Positions 19,491 through 33,651 of a DNA stretch of 64,000 nt are shown here, one piece after another. The notes beneath the pieces are model-generated. The model ran no database searches and was not told the DNA's origin. It saw nothing but the letters and a program-made list of their open reading frames with translations. Source of the DNA: Sternotherus odoratus (lineage: Eukaryota; Chordata; Testudines; Kinosternidae). The translations under genes and the position numbers were made by a program. The stretch is taken from NCBI GenBank assembly GCA_032164245.1, contig JAVMKO010000003.1:64054390-64118389 (forward strand), read 5' to 3'. Positions within the stretch are counted from its first letter, which is position 1, and each line of letters opens with the position of its first letter.

Positions 19491-21259
19491 TCCCTTTGTA
19501 ACACGCTTCATTTAGAGATAAGAAATCCTTTAGAAGAAGAGTTGGCTTCCTTATTTGAAAATGTTATTTTTATTTTTTTCCTATTTTTACTGATAGCAAA
19601 TACAGAGGGCAACTGAGCTCATTTGATGTTTGTGCTTTAATTTTGTTTTAATTTCACATTAGTTAAAGAAGCTTCAGATTGCTTACTGAAGGAGTAAGTA
19701 ACATCGGCATACAAGTTATCTCATGATGTCTTAAATTCCTTTATTTTTATCTGGGTTTAGCAGCACCTAATGCAGCTTACTAGAAGGAATTTTATTTCAT
19801 GGGAGTCACAGAACTCGGTTTTGTACTAAGACATAAATATTGGACAATAAAGAGCATTATATTTGTTTAATTTAAGGTATTTCTAAGATGCCCATAATGG
19901 TAGTTTCTAAGCACCATTAGATAACATTATCAAATATCTTGATTTCTTTGATAAGAGATTACCAGTTGTTTGACAGTTGATTAGACAAAGGGAACCACTC
20001 ATTGCTCTGGATATAATATGATGGTACAGTAGCTTAAGATAGTTTCTCAGTCTAAAAAAAGACTAACTTTTCAGATTAACATCAGATAAAATGGTTTTGA
20101 TACACCTGTTTTGATTTTCAGAGTCCTACAATGGACTTATGTACAACAGACTATACGGGAACTTTCTTACTATGTGTATTTTCCCACACACACAGAGCAA
20201 ATTTAAGATTCTCCTTCTCATTCTCTATACTCCAGATTTCATCATATCTGAATTCACTAGTATATAAACAAGTTTTATTACACACAAACATCTGTATCAT
20301 ATCTACAGTAGATGCATTTTGTGGGAAAAATCCTCTGACAAAATTCAAAATATGAACTTGACAATTAACAAATTTTATTGTGCACTATAATACTGTAAAA
20401 ATGCCTTGCAATTAATATCACCAGAGGAAAATTTATACTGTCTTGATAAAATGGCAATCAAGAGGAAAATGATTTACAAGAGGCCTAATAGATCATGAAA
20501 GTATTAATGCAAAATGAAATTTTTCTTTTGAACTCTATGATATTTAAAATAAATGCTATAGCTCACAAATGAGAGTTAGATTATCTATTCAGTTATATCT
20601 AATGGGGCTATTATTTTAGTATCTAGACACTACATCTAATATCTAGATTTAGTATTAAATCTTACATAGTAGTTTAATACTTGTGAGATATCCTCATTCT
20701 TAGTCTTCACTGTTAAAGAAATGAAAATTCAGCATTAGAAGAGCAATGTACTTTTTAAATGGTGTTACATATTGTAACAGGCTCTTTATTATCCATTATC
20801 AATTTGCAGCACATAAAAAAAAACAGGTTTGTGAAAATACAGAATCTTTTCAGGCTTCTGAACAAGAAGTTAAAACCTGAATGAATTTCCTTTTGTGCCC
20901 CACTCCCAATCAATTTATACAAATAAACCCCATCTACATTCAAAATATAACTTAGAAAAGCAATTCGCTCTCCGGTATAATTAAAAACACTATTTGTTTA
21001 GCTGTTGGGCTGAGTGCTCTGTTTTGACAGCCTTCTAGAAAAAGTAGTAATTACTTAAAAAGCCAACCTTGCATGGTATGTAACACCTTTATTGGCTTTA
21101 CAGAATTTTTCCAAAAAGCAGAAAGATACAAATCTACTATTTATAAAAGTGACTTAAAAGTTAATTTTGAACTTTCAGTGTCCAGTGTGCTTATCAATTT
21201 CCTGGACACCACTATCAGTTTCAACAATGGATTATATACAGATGATTATGTGCAAGAAA
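19491..21259. other. PREP intron sequence, no element recognised
   Basis: AT-rich intron between the last two PREP exons. The open frames here are short and unremarkable. Confidence 0.5.
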
Positions 21260-21261
21260 AA

Positions 21262-21345
21262 GGCAGTTACCTGTTTCCATAGCTGGTGTTTTTCAAGATG
21301 TGCTGCTCATGTCTATTCCACAGTAGGTGGTGCCTACTTCATTTT
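21262..21345 (-). mobile_element. decayed DIRS terminal-repeat fragment
   Basis: The plus strand here reads CAGTTACCTG, then TTCAAGATGTGCTGCTCATG, then TCTATTCCA, closely following the outer terminal repeat of the intact element at 999-6935 (CAGTTACTTACC, TTCGAGATGTGTTGCTCATG, TCCATTCCC). Only about 80 bp is recognisable and there is no internal region, so it is an old truncated copy. Confidence 0.6.
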
Positions 21346-21424
21346 AAGTGATCTCTTACAGCATGTGTGAACCCCCTATGCTTAACAGTCTGTTCCACCT
21401 TGTATTTAGTTTGGACACTCTGAA

Positions 21425-21536
21425 TACCTTCCTCAGATGTGAGGGAGAACTCTGTGAAGCTCAAAAGCTTTTCCTTCCACCAACAAGAAGTTGGCCAATA
21501 AAATGAATTATTTCACCTTCACCTACTCTGTCTCTT
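21425..21536 (+). mobile_element. retroposon 3' end fragment
   Basis: Contains AAGCTTTTCCTTCCACCAAC and AGAAGTTGGCCAATAAAATG, the same unit as the arms of the foldback insert at 18776-18948 but diverged and single. It abuts the DIRS fragment upstream. Family uncertain (Penelope-like or SINE-like). Confidence 0.55.
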
Positions 21537-21731
21537 TTATTTAATGAAGTAATTTTGATCCATACCATTACTCAGTCCACATGGGTGAGGGCGAAATTAA
21601 TTTGTACAATACTTAGTTATTGATGACTGCCATTTAAAACAGTCAGACTTGACTCAGTAATTACCAACCAGCTACAGCACACAATAACATTCACACCAGT
21701 CAGTTCGTTAAAAACACCAAAAGGCACTTAC

Positions 21732-21888
21732 TTCAACAGCCATTTAAATTGTTCTTTACAGTCAGAGCAGCCGTAATCAGTTGTCCACGCGTGACCAATG
21801 GTGTATTTGTGGAACTTAAGCATGTCCATTACTCCAACTTGAGCAATCACACAACTAAACAGGTCAGGGCGCTGATTAGCACAAACAG
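21732..21888 (-). CDS. PREP: PREP coding exon (probably exon 14)
   Basis: This 157-bp exon is bounded by an aag acceptor and a GTAAGTG donor. It encodes about residues 561-613, starting CANQRPDLF and containing [18 protein letters not shown]. The Trp in GHAW falls at position 595, the residue that stacks against substrate proline in known PREP structures. The exon ends with two bases of the Lys613 codon, and the first base of the last exon completes it. No indels against the expected length. Confidence 0.95.
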
Positions 21889-22481
21889 CTTAAAAACAGC
21901 AAGACAATTCGATTAACACTGAAGTTTAAAAGAGAAATCAAGGGCAGCAGTAATAAAAGGTACAAACATAAATTTGGCTCAACATTAAATTTTGTCATGT
22001 CAGCTTTTGTAAAAATCAAGGATGGCAATTTTAGACAATTTGGAAAAAAAATCCAGTTAAAACAATGGTCTTAAAAGTAAATATCCCCATGCAGTGCTTG
22101 AAACACAAACACTGACTAAAAATGCCTGACACAATACCCACTGAAGTGAAAGGGAAGACTCCCAGTGGCTTCAATGGGCTTTGGTTTAGGTACAAAGAAA
22201 GTCAAAGGGAAACTGACTTAAAAATAGGCATGTAAGTGAATTCACGATTTCTCATTGTCCGAGCTGAGGCAAACGAACAGAGTAAACAAAGAATAGGATT
22301 TTTAAAACAGTCAAAGGGAGTTAGGTGCCCACATACCACTGAAATAGAGTTGGGCCCTGACTTTCTCTGCTCCTTTGTAAATTCTAGCCCAAGAGTGTAA
22401 TTATTGACAAACAAACTGGATTCAAACAAAAAAATTACTTTTAACAATCTATAGTGTTATCAGTAACATAAGTAAATATAT

Positions 22482-23105
22482 TCATAGAATCACAGAACTG
22501 GAAGGGGCCTTGAGAGGTCATCTAGTCCAGTTCCCTGCACTCAAGACAGGACTAAGTATTGGGGTCTCCAAACTTTATGAGACGAGGGCCATATTGGATT
22601 TTTGAAGGGGCTTCGCGGGCCGAAGCAACTGTGAAAAAATTCAACATATGCAAATATATGCAAAATCCCCCCCTTTGCTCCTCTGGCCGCTGCTGCAACA
22701 CCCCCACCCCCCACCCCTTTGCTTCTCCGACCGCTGCTGCATCCTCCCCTTTTCTATTCTGGCCACTGCCTCAGGGGCACTCACCCCTCCGCCCATGGGG
22801 CCGCTGGCACCAGCTCATGGGGAGGGGGAGCATCGGCAGCTACTCCACTTGCCTGCTCAGCTGGGGGGGGCGGACAAATCAAAGCCAGGGGCCGGATCCG
22901 GCCCCCGGGCCGTAGTTTGGAGACCCCTGATCTAGACCATCCCTGATAGGCGTTTGTCCAACCTGCTCTTAAAAATCCCCAATGATGGAGATTCCACAAC
23001 TTCCACAGGGAGGCTGTGGTTTGTTGAATATTGGTTTGCTGAATTACAGCTTGGCACTCTCCAATGTTCTGATATTACTGTCAGGAAAAAGAAACTGACA
23101 AAGCA
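22482..23105 (-). mobile_element. CR1 3' fragment split by a hAT element
   Basis: The plus strand at 22482-22560 (CATAGAATCACAGAACTGGA and following) and at 22930-23020 (ATCTAGACCATCCCTGATAG and following) is one CR1 3' region in reverse orientation. It is separated by the element at 22561-22929. The sequence after 23020 is more diverged. Confidence 0.78.
22561..22929. mobile_element. hAT-like nonautonomous element in CR1
   Basis: A 369-bp element with inverted ends GGGGTCTCCAAACTTTA and TAGTTTGGAGACCCC. Subterminal GGCCGGATCCGGCCCCCG is typical of some vertebrate hAT elements. The flanking CR1 sequence joins as TATT/ATCT without any visible 8-bp duplication, which is odd for hAT. Frames on both strands here (for example at 22648-22935) are non-coding G/C-rich artefacts. 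Confidence 0.65.
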
Positions 23106-23250
23106 CAAATCTGCATTTATTGCTCTCCATGGGTGAAACGGCACCATAAAGCTCTTTTACTGCTACATGAATGTAGTTGTTCCTTCATTTTTCAGCTATA
23201 TGCAAGCCAAAGAACTCTGATAAGCAATCATTTCTGACTTAAGCCTGGTC

Positions 23251-23520
23251 AACACTTAAAATATAGGCTGACATAGCTATAGCACTCAGGAGTGTGAAAA
23301 ATCCACATCCCTGGCCGCTGTAGCTATACTGACCTAGCTCCTCATGGAGATGCAGCTACGCTGAAGGGAAAATGCTTCTATTGACCTAGCTACTGTCACT
23401 TAGGGAGATGGCATTCCCACAGCAGTGGGAAAAACCCTTCCGTTGCTTTAGGCTGCACCTATGCTACAGGGTTATGCTGGCTCTGTAGCTATGATGCAAT
23501 TAAATCCATAGTGCAGACTC
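23251..23520. mobile_element. Harbinger-like MITE (approximate ends)
   Basis: Starts TAAGCCTGGTCAACACTTAA and holds several phrases (GTAGCTATACTGACCTAGC, GTGTGAAAAATCCACATCCC) shared with the element at about 38993-39135. The CTACACT-like end motif is degenerate. Probably a short nonautonomous DNA element of the same broad group as 11951-12769. Confidence 0.5.
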
Positions 23521-23524
23521 CCTG

Positions 23525-25945
<2,421 letters not shown>

Positions 25946-26147
25946 CTATAAAATGCATTTGACAGCACCTATTCAGAAAGAGGTGTATACAGAAATGCTT
26001 AGGATGAATTCCAGCTTCATGAACATTTTAATAATTGATGCAGCTGAGAAAGACAAAGGAAAACGAAAAACTCTTCCAACACAGAAATTATAAGATGGTT
26101 CTGCCAATAACTCTAATGCTCTCAAAAATCTTGAATAATATATATTT

Positions 26148-26195
26148 ATGCTGAGGATCGAACAGGCGATGCTCCTTACCACTGAGATTCCAGCT
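26148..26195 (-). pseudogene. tRNA-Ala-like fossil fragment
   Basis: The minus strand has CTCAGTGGTAAGGAGC followed after a short gap by GTTCGATCCTCAGCAT. These match the D-arm (A box) and T-arm/acceptor (B box) of a tRNA-Ala-like molecule, but the anticodon arm is nearly all missing. It may be a tRNA relic or the head of an old tRNA-derived SINE. It is not a functional tRNA. Confidence 0.35.
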
Positions 26196-27258
26196 AAAAG
26201 CTTTGCAATGCCAATTTTACACAAAATGACCACACACAGTTCCACTTCAGGTACGTCTTAATGGAACTTTAACAGAATTAAGCTCATTTATGATCTTTTA
26301 AGAAGATAAAACTTCAACCTTAATGCTGTAAAAAATAAGCTAACTGATGTTTGCTGGACATCAGATGCATAACTGGTAATTTACGAAGTTTTATTATTAT
26401 TGTTTTCAAATCTGATGACATACAGATATGATAGAAATGTGATTTGACATTTCATTAAGCTAGCTCAAATTTAATAAGATAACAGTAGCTTTTCAATCTA
26501 CTATAGTGAAGCTACTGTAGTCTTTTTTAGACAAAATTTTAACAAGGCTCATGTGAGGGGAAATAAATGTACAATTTAAAAAAAACTGGGGAAGAAAGTA
26601 TTTTGTATGCAAGAGATATTCTAATTCTAATGTCAAAACCCATATGGGAGGCAGTCTTGCTCTGCAATCTTTTTATATAAAATAAAGAAAATTAATTGCC
26701 AAATTATGACATTCATAGTGAGGATTCACAACTGACCAAAACTACACTTCACACTTTCCAATTTTAGAAGTTCATTTGATATGAGACTATAAATGGCTCC
26801 TGATCAAAGGTTGCATGAAGTTTTGTAAATGCATACCACCCCTATCTGACCTGGATGGTTCTGTCTTGGGTAAGTAAATACTTAGGTGGGAACTGAGAAT
26901 TAAGTACTGGTACCCTTATAGCAAAGGCTATGTTCCAATTTTGTAAAGGGATTCCTGTGGGCAGACTTCACAGTTGTACAGATACCTTTGCAGAAATGTA
27001 TAACTAACTTCTTAAAAATGCAGAATACATAATTCATCCAACACAAAGACCACACAAGAGGTGTCCTGGGAATGTTGGATATTTTTATATTAATTAATTT
27101 CCAAAACTGCAACAGTGGAGGAGAAATAGAAGTGAAGAGACATCCTGTGCTTTAAACAGAATACCACATAATTCTGGACTGGTCTAAGGTCATGAAGTTA
27201 AAGCTCTGCAAATAGACATCTGTACTAGTGGTCTCTGAAATTAACAAAGACAGATATA

Positions 27259-27850
27259 CAGTAAAACCTCGATTTAACGGACCTTGATTTAACGGACTTC
27301 GGATGCAACGGACACAATTTCTGTTCCATATCAGACCGCGACCCCTTCCTGCTGCGGCCCCGGTCCCCTTTGCTGGCGGCCGTGTGCTGGCTCCCGGCTC
27401 CCGCCCCGGTCCCGGCAGCAGACGGGCTGGCTCCCGGCTCCCGCCCGGGTCCCAGCAGCGGGCGGGCTGGCTCCCGGCTCCTGCCCGGGTCCCGCCAGCG
27501 GGCGGGCTGGCTCCCGGCTCCTGCCCGGGTCCCGCCAGCGGGCGGGCTGGCTCCCGCCCGGGTCCCACCAGCCGCTGGGCTGGCTGCCAGCTCCCCCCGG
27601 GTCCCGCCAGCGGGCGGGGTGGCTGCCGGCTCCCGGCTCCCAGCAGCCAGGACCCGGGCGGGGTGGCTGCCGGCTCCCGGCTGCCGCCCGGCTCCCAGCA
27701 GCCGACAGGCTGCAGAGCTGCCGCCCTGACCCTGTGGCGGGTGGGCTGCTGCTCCGACAGCTCAGGTTTTTTTTTTTATTAAATAACGGATTTTTTGATT
27801 TAACGGACACCCCCTCGCCCGAATTAGTCCATTAAATGGAGGTTTTACTG
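27259..27850. mobile_element. pogo-like MITE with GC-rich tandem interior (copy 1)
   Basis: A 592-bp element with ends CAGTAAAACCTCGATTTA and the inverse GGAGGTTTTACTG, flanked by TA on both sides. This is the TA target and CAGT...ACTG end style of pogo/Tigger elements. Between about 27360 and 27720 lies a CpG-rich tandem array of imperfect units of about 40 bp based on GGCTCCCGCCCGGGTCC. Frames of up to 159 codons on both strands come from this array and are not genes. Confidence 0.75.
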
Positions 27851-28502
27851 TATACCTAATTATGCAATTGAGGTAACAGACTTGAGCTGAACTTAAATTA
27901 AACAGGAAACAGGGGGACTAACACAGCATTTTCATAGCAAGATAAAATCTCATTAAAAACCAATGGCCAAATCCAAATTACTGAAGGATACTTTGTCTTT
28001 AGCAATGACACTATGCATGCCTGAGCATATGCTATTTCTTTTGATGAAACCATTACATTTTAAAGTCAATTACAAGGATATGTCCTAGACAGGTGTTATA
28101 GCAGAAAGATATGAAAGAGCAATACTGAGCAAAATCACTGCACTGCAGGTTAACAATAGAAAAAGTATGCAGAAATTGGTACAGACAGATACATTTGGAA
28201 AGTGGTTCGAGATAAATAGTAATATTTATAAATATTGCATCGAATCCAGAAAGTTGATCTTGTTTTGTAAAAATGCTAATAATTTTCTTGGAAAACTTCC
28301 ACAATGTTTGTTGTCAATTAAAATTTTTACACTATGTTGTAAAATAATATTTTTAAGTGGGATGTAACAAGTAAAACAATCTAACTGCAAAGATCAAATA
28401 ATATGAGTGAGCTACCGGGGTAATAAATATGTTTGACAAAAATTCTGACTTTCACAACTAGCTGGGTAAATAAAGAGTCAGAGAAGAAAGACAGATAATT
28501 TT

Positions 28503-28955
28503 TGGGTATGTCCACTATGCAAAGTTAATCCTAGGCTCTGATCAGAGTTTTAGCCTCAAGCTTGCTCCCATCCACACAGAAAAGCTTGTGACCTCGGTTT
28601 GGAGGTGCTTTAAGCCCATGCTAGCTTACCCACCTGGGCATGTGAGTTTGAACATGGGCTCTCCAAGCTGCTCACTTTGTAGTGAGGACAGGCGTATCAC
28701 TCAAGTGCCTTCCCATGTTCTCCCCTCAATGGCAGAGAAGTTCGCCCACAACTTGACACAACTGACTGGAAAAGAATCCTAGAGTGTCCTTGTGCAAAGA
28801 ACCAAAGAATATGCCCTAGGCACATATGGGCAGGTGCACAAACTTTGAGGACACAGTAACATAAGAATAGCTTTGCTATAGGGACACACACCCAAGCGAG
28901 GCTAAACCCAGGTGCCAATAATGTGTATGAACTGTGCATGTAGACACAGGCTTGG
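28503..28955. mobile_element. possible MITE
   Basis: The left end GGGTATGTCCACTATGCAAA and the right end (complement of TGCATGTAGACACAGGC) are weak inverted repeats of the CTAC/GTAG type seen in the Harbinger-like elements here. No clear target duplication. The block is GC-richer than its flanks and lies just downstream of a PREP exon. Confidence 0.35.
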
Positions 28956-29006
28956 TCAGTATCACTGCTAAAACCACTATTTGTTCTCTTATTCAGAATG
29001 CTTTAC

Positions 29007-29101
29007 CTTTGTGCCAGGTCTCTCCATATTCACCACCTCCTCTGATGTTAGCCACAGCTAGAACACCACCCAGGTGCCTCACAAAAATAAGCCTTGATAC
29101 A
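29007..29101 (-). CDS. PREP: PREP coding exon (probably exon 12 of 15)
   Basis: This 95-bp exon follows an acceptor reading ctccttcag and ends at a GTAAAG donor. The split codons on both sides restore Ser at the start and Gly at the end. It encodes about residues 485-516 and includes [20 protein letters not shown], a hallmark stretch of prolyl oligopeptidases within the catalytic domain. No frame disruption is seen. Confidence 0.95.
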
Positions 29102-29455
29102 CTGAAGGAGAAAAACAAATTACTTTTGATTTCCAACCCCCTCTCTTCTCTCTCCCCCCTCCCTCTCAGTGCTGCGTGTATGTTAGATGCAGGAGAGAGT
29201 CAGGCATAATGTATGTGACAACATAAAAGATTAAATCCTCCCTCTGTGCCAAGCCCAAGTAGCCAGACTTGTCTCAGTAGTGTTCCATGGGGATACTACT
29301 ATGAGTCTATACAAAGAAAGCAAAGTTACTCCAATCTTCCTCCTATAGCCCTCCTTAAGGGCACTGGCCAGCAGACCTAGGTAACCACAGAGCCACTGGC
29401 GATGCCTCTGTTCTGTCAGTCTCCCAACTTTTCAGTGTGGGGAGTTAGGTTCTGC

Positions 29456-29882
29456 CAGGGCCGGCGACAGAAATTTGGGGGGCCCCCTACTCTGATCGTT
29501 TGGGGCCCCCCCCCAGCCCAGCTAGCACTCCCCCCCCAGCTGACAGTGGCTGGGGGGTCCCCCAGCCCAGCCGGCGCTCCCCCCCCAGTTGACAGCGGCT
29601 GGCGGCAGTGAGGGGTCCTGCGGCGCGAGCCGCCCTTGCTGCCCCCTCCCCCCCCCGCACTTTCTCCCCTGGACTGCACCACTGCCGCCGGCCAGGCTTA
29701 CTGCTCCTGCCGGGGACACGCACGCTCGTCCAGAGGAGAGCCGCGCCGCCTCCCCGCCCCTTCCCCGCTCTCCAGGCCCGGCGACAAGGGGGGATGACTA
29801 CGGGTACTGCTGTGTACCGGGGCCCCCCTAAAGTCCGGGGCCCGGTACAGCTCTACCTGTAGTACCCCCGTCGCCGGCCCTG
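29456..29882. mobile_element. hAT-type element with perfect target duplication
   Basis: A 427-bp element with ends CAGGGCCGGCGACAG and the inverse CGTCGCCGGCCCTG, flanked by an identical 8-bp GGTTCTGC on both sides (29448-29455 and 29883-29890). The perfect duplication marks a fairly young insertion. The interior is very GC-rich, with runs of C, and encodes nothing credible even though frames are open on both strands. Confidence 0.82.
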
Positions 29883-29899
29883 GGTTCTGCAGTACATAT

Positions 29900-32540
29900 G
29901 TTTCCCATGTAGACTCTCCACTGTGTCTAGAGCCTCTGCTAATTCAGAGAAGCAACCTATTTGTTAAGAAACGGACAAGATGTTAAAGGCTAAAAGTTAA
30001 GGCCACCATTTGGTCTGGCTTTGTTTAGGAATTGTAGAAATCTGAATAGGTGTTACATTTGTATTTAATATCACTTGCCTCTGACACTTACAAAGCTGAA
30101 TTTTCAAAAGAGATCATGTTCTTACATCAAATGTTTGTACCAGTGGTTATACATTTGAGCTCTTGACAACACAAAACTACTTTGTTTACTTCCGTTGTTC
30201 AGTATAAAAAAACATTCAACCGTAAATTTTAGTAGCTGACCTCGCTGGTATTTTCTGAGGTTGAATGAAAACTAATGTAATATAAAAAAATCTCAATATG
30301 AAATTACTAAGATAGTAGTGTCATTAATATCTTTTAAAAAGAGATTTAATTAAAAGTCACTTAAAATCATATTTGACAATCAAAAAGGAAGCAGGAGGGA
30401 AGCAGGCCTCTCATCAACTGAAGCAAAAGCTTAATGTAGCCAGAGCTCTAGGTGGCAAACCAGGAGTACAAGGAGAACAGTAAAATATGGGAATTAGCCC
30501 CAACCAGATTCTGCCCCCTCCCCTCCTGAGACAAGTCCACACGTATATGAATCAGTCTTATTAACTCACATAAGCAATAATTGGGTGTTTGTGTCTTTAA
30601 GCCCTGATGCCACTCATGAGACTCATTCAGAAATATTTCTGAAGTCATTTCCCATGCATTTGCTGACAAATGCATCCTAAAGAAGCACAATTATTCTTGC
30701 GAACTCACCTACCAAGTTATTTTGTTAATTATAGAAAAGACTATAATGATACAGTGTGTCCAAAGTCTGTAGTTACCAAAAGAGTAATATTTTCATAGCT
30801 CTAAAAACAATTAACACCCGCTGGTGACTTCTCTTGCACAGTACGTATAGGGGTAAACTTTTCATCAAAAACAAAACAAAAAAAAATCTTGTAGAAAGGG
30901 AACTGAGAAGGAGCTCCTGTAGTTTCATCCTCCACAATAGGCTTGTTATCTACAGCTCCCTACAGGTCAGCTCACCTAGGGCAATGTGAATTTTGTGAAG
31001 CGGGACAATGCGTTGGGTGAGAGGAGGAAAAAGCCTTCTCTCCACCTCCTTTAGGGGGCAGTGCACCATAGAGATAGTAGGGCAGGAGCAGTTCTTATGC
31101 TTCACAGAACACAGTAGCTGCTATTCTGCCTGACCCTTGAGTGTGCTCTGAGAGAGGAAAGGGGTCATTATGCCCTTCTTCCACACTATGCTCTTGCTTA
31201 AGGGCCTGGCAGAATCTGGCCCTGTAACAGGAACAGCAATTTAGATTTATGGTTTAGTTCACAATCAACGTTTCAGTATACACTAGAAACTGGTTCTACA
31301 GTGTACCTACAAAAGCACATACAGAGCAACAGGGTAAAACATGGCACTTCCTTCCTTCAGGGTGGTGTGCAGACTCTGAGGTATTACAGGTGGGTTTTCA
31401 ATAATATTTTCACAGAAGCTTTGCCAAGCCCACATTGAATGCCATCAATTTTACCACACCTTTTCGCTGTGGTGTTTCTATACAGACTATGCAGGCCGTA
31501 GAATTGATGACAGAGCTAAAGTGTGTATTCTACTAGAATTGGTCTTAAAATACAGCTGCTCAGTCCAGAGAAAGAGCAAGAGCACGAGAAAGAGAAATAA
31601 AAAATACGTGCTTATATCCAAAAACAAAGTACTACTCTAACTGGGTTAATGACTTTGGTCTGCTATTATTTATTTGTATTTATTTCTAAATCTGCCAACA
31701 TAAACTCTTCCTATGCTGTTGTAGTGAGCAGTAACCATAGTAATAGCTGCAGTTCCCTTTTTGGGTCTGATACATTTAAAAAAGATTGCTAATAACAAAA
31801 TACAATGCCAACATACACAATGTAGCTACTGCCCAAAGCACCAGGCCAAACAGCCAGAGCATTGCTCAGCCAGGTAGCTTAGGAGTTTTCCTGGTTGAAA
31901 ATGCAAAGGGACTAGGAGAGACCGACTCGAAGCTGTGTGTGTTGAAGGGAGCAAGCCTGCAAGAGTTGTGAGGGAAGCACAGAGACAGAGATTCTTGGGC
32001 ACAGTTTGTTGGAGTGACTTGCTGACGTTTGTTTCTACTGCGGTCAGGAAAAAAGGAAATTCATGTACATTTTTAACTAATAAACAAGATTGCATTAAGA
32101 ATATCTGTGAGTCTCATTATAATTTCTCATTCAAAGAGAAACAACCCTACAAGGCTAGCTCCTCAGGCTTAAGAGGCAATAATACAAACCGCTAGCTGGA
32201 TGACATCTTGCTTAACTGAACAAACGGTAATGGAAAAAACAGAGTCCCCAGGAAGAAAAGAAGAAACTGGAATAACTTGGATTTGTGATAAGTTATAGGA
32301 GCATGGAGATCAAATAAAAATCTGGAGCATTTATCTTAACCAAAAAACCCCTTCTGTTTTAGACAAAAGAGCCATTATTCAGTGGAGACCAGAAATAATA
32401 AAAAAAGCTGAAAACTATGATGAGTTTTTCATTAAATTTAGTTGTCTTTTTATATCTATCTATCTATCTAAGGCAAGGGCTATGTAGTACTACAATCTCC
32501 AACATATTGTGTACAAAGAAGTTGAGTTTTGTTTTACTGC
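29900..32540. other. PREP intron sequence, little recognised
   Basis: AT-rich intron. An (ATCT)n run is present near 32451-32471. A GC-richer stretch at 31820-32050 could be an old LTR-like piece, but I see no ends. No coding evidence. Confidence 0.45.
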
Positions 32541-32555
32541 TAAATTGCTGTAATG

Positions 32556-33293
32556 CAGTGGTTCCCAAACTTTGACGATCTGTAAACCCCTTTCACTAAA
32601 ATGTCAAGTTTCGCTAATCCCCTCCTAAAAACGAATATTTACAGGGATCTTCTCACTTACCTGAGTATAAATTATAAGAGCAGTGATCTTGGAAATATAA
32701 AATTTGTTTTTATGACATGCTTATTACACACTATTTATTATTAATTATCATTTATAATAATAGTATTTTATTACATTATGAAAATGGCAACACTCTTCCA
32801 AGATCTCACTTTCATAGCTTGTATCACTTTGAATAAGCCTGTTATAAGACAAGGCTCCTATGTTTCATCAAGGAATATCAGATGTGAAACAGCATGAACG
32901 TATTTAAGAAGCCAACTCAGAGTTCCTCCTACATAAGCGTTCAGGTATTGAGTAGTCCAGGCAAACAATACACGTTATAACAAAGCTTGAACTTGTTCTT
33001 CATCGTAATTTTAAAAGCAATACTAGCTATTTAATTTAAAAACCGGCAAAAAATATCCATCTCCCTTTCCATTTCTAACAAGGACTCAAAGTTTAAATCT
33101 CCTCAATGTGATAGAGATGCTTGCTTTGATCTGCTTAGCTCTTGAAAGTCCAGGGGCTCTGGGCTTTTGGCCCCGTGCTGCCTGGGTTCTCTAGGGACAG
33201 CTCTGTCCGTCATTAGGGAATTTTTTCCCCCGAGAACCCCCAGTAACATTTTGTGAACCGCCAGGGGTTCCTGAACCCGTTTGGGGACCACTG
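32556..33293. mobile_element. hAT-type nonautonomous element
   Basis: A 738-bp element with ends CAGTGGTTCCCAAACTTTG and the inverse GTTTGGGGACCACTG. The flanks CTGTAATG (32548-32555) and CTGTAGTT (33294-33301) agree at six of eight positions, consistent with an 8-bp hAT duplication. The interior is AT-rich and non-coding. Confidence 0.78.
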
Positions 33294-33651
33294 CTGTAGT
33301 TTAATTTCACTCTCTCAACCCAGCCTGTTTGAATGTCAGGACATGACAGTGTAAATTCTCTTTTCTTATTGTCTGGACAACCCCTACTATAACAGGCCTC
33401 TGGTCCTTGATTGAAGTTCTTAAGCACTACCACACTGTAAATACTAAATAATCTTGTGAGGTCTTGTGAATTAGATTTGCTGTGAATAATTAAAATATTA
33501 TATGTTTATCAATTTACTCTATAGGAAACACATATGCTGCATCACAAGTTGAAGTCAGTGATATATTTTTAGTGGAGGAGGAAGGAGATATTTGCAGGGT
33601 GATACTCATCTACACAATGACCTATTCATCTCCATCATCTATCAATAATGC

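Noticed and set aside
27303..27810. 159-codon open frames on both strands
   Set aside because: They lie inside the GC-rich tandem core of a TA-flanked MITE. Repeated Pro/Ala/Gly-rich words on both strands reflect the lack of stops in GC-rich tandem sequence.
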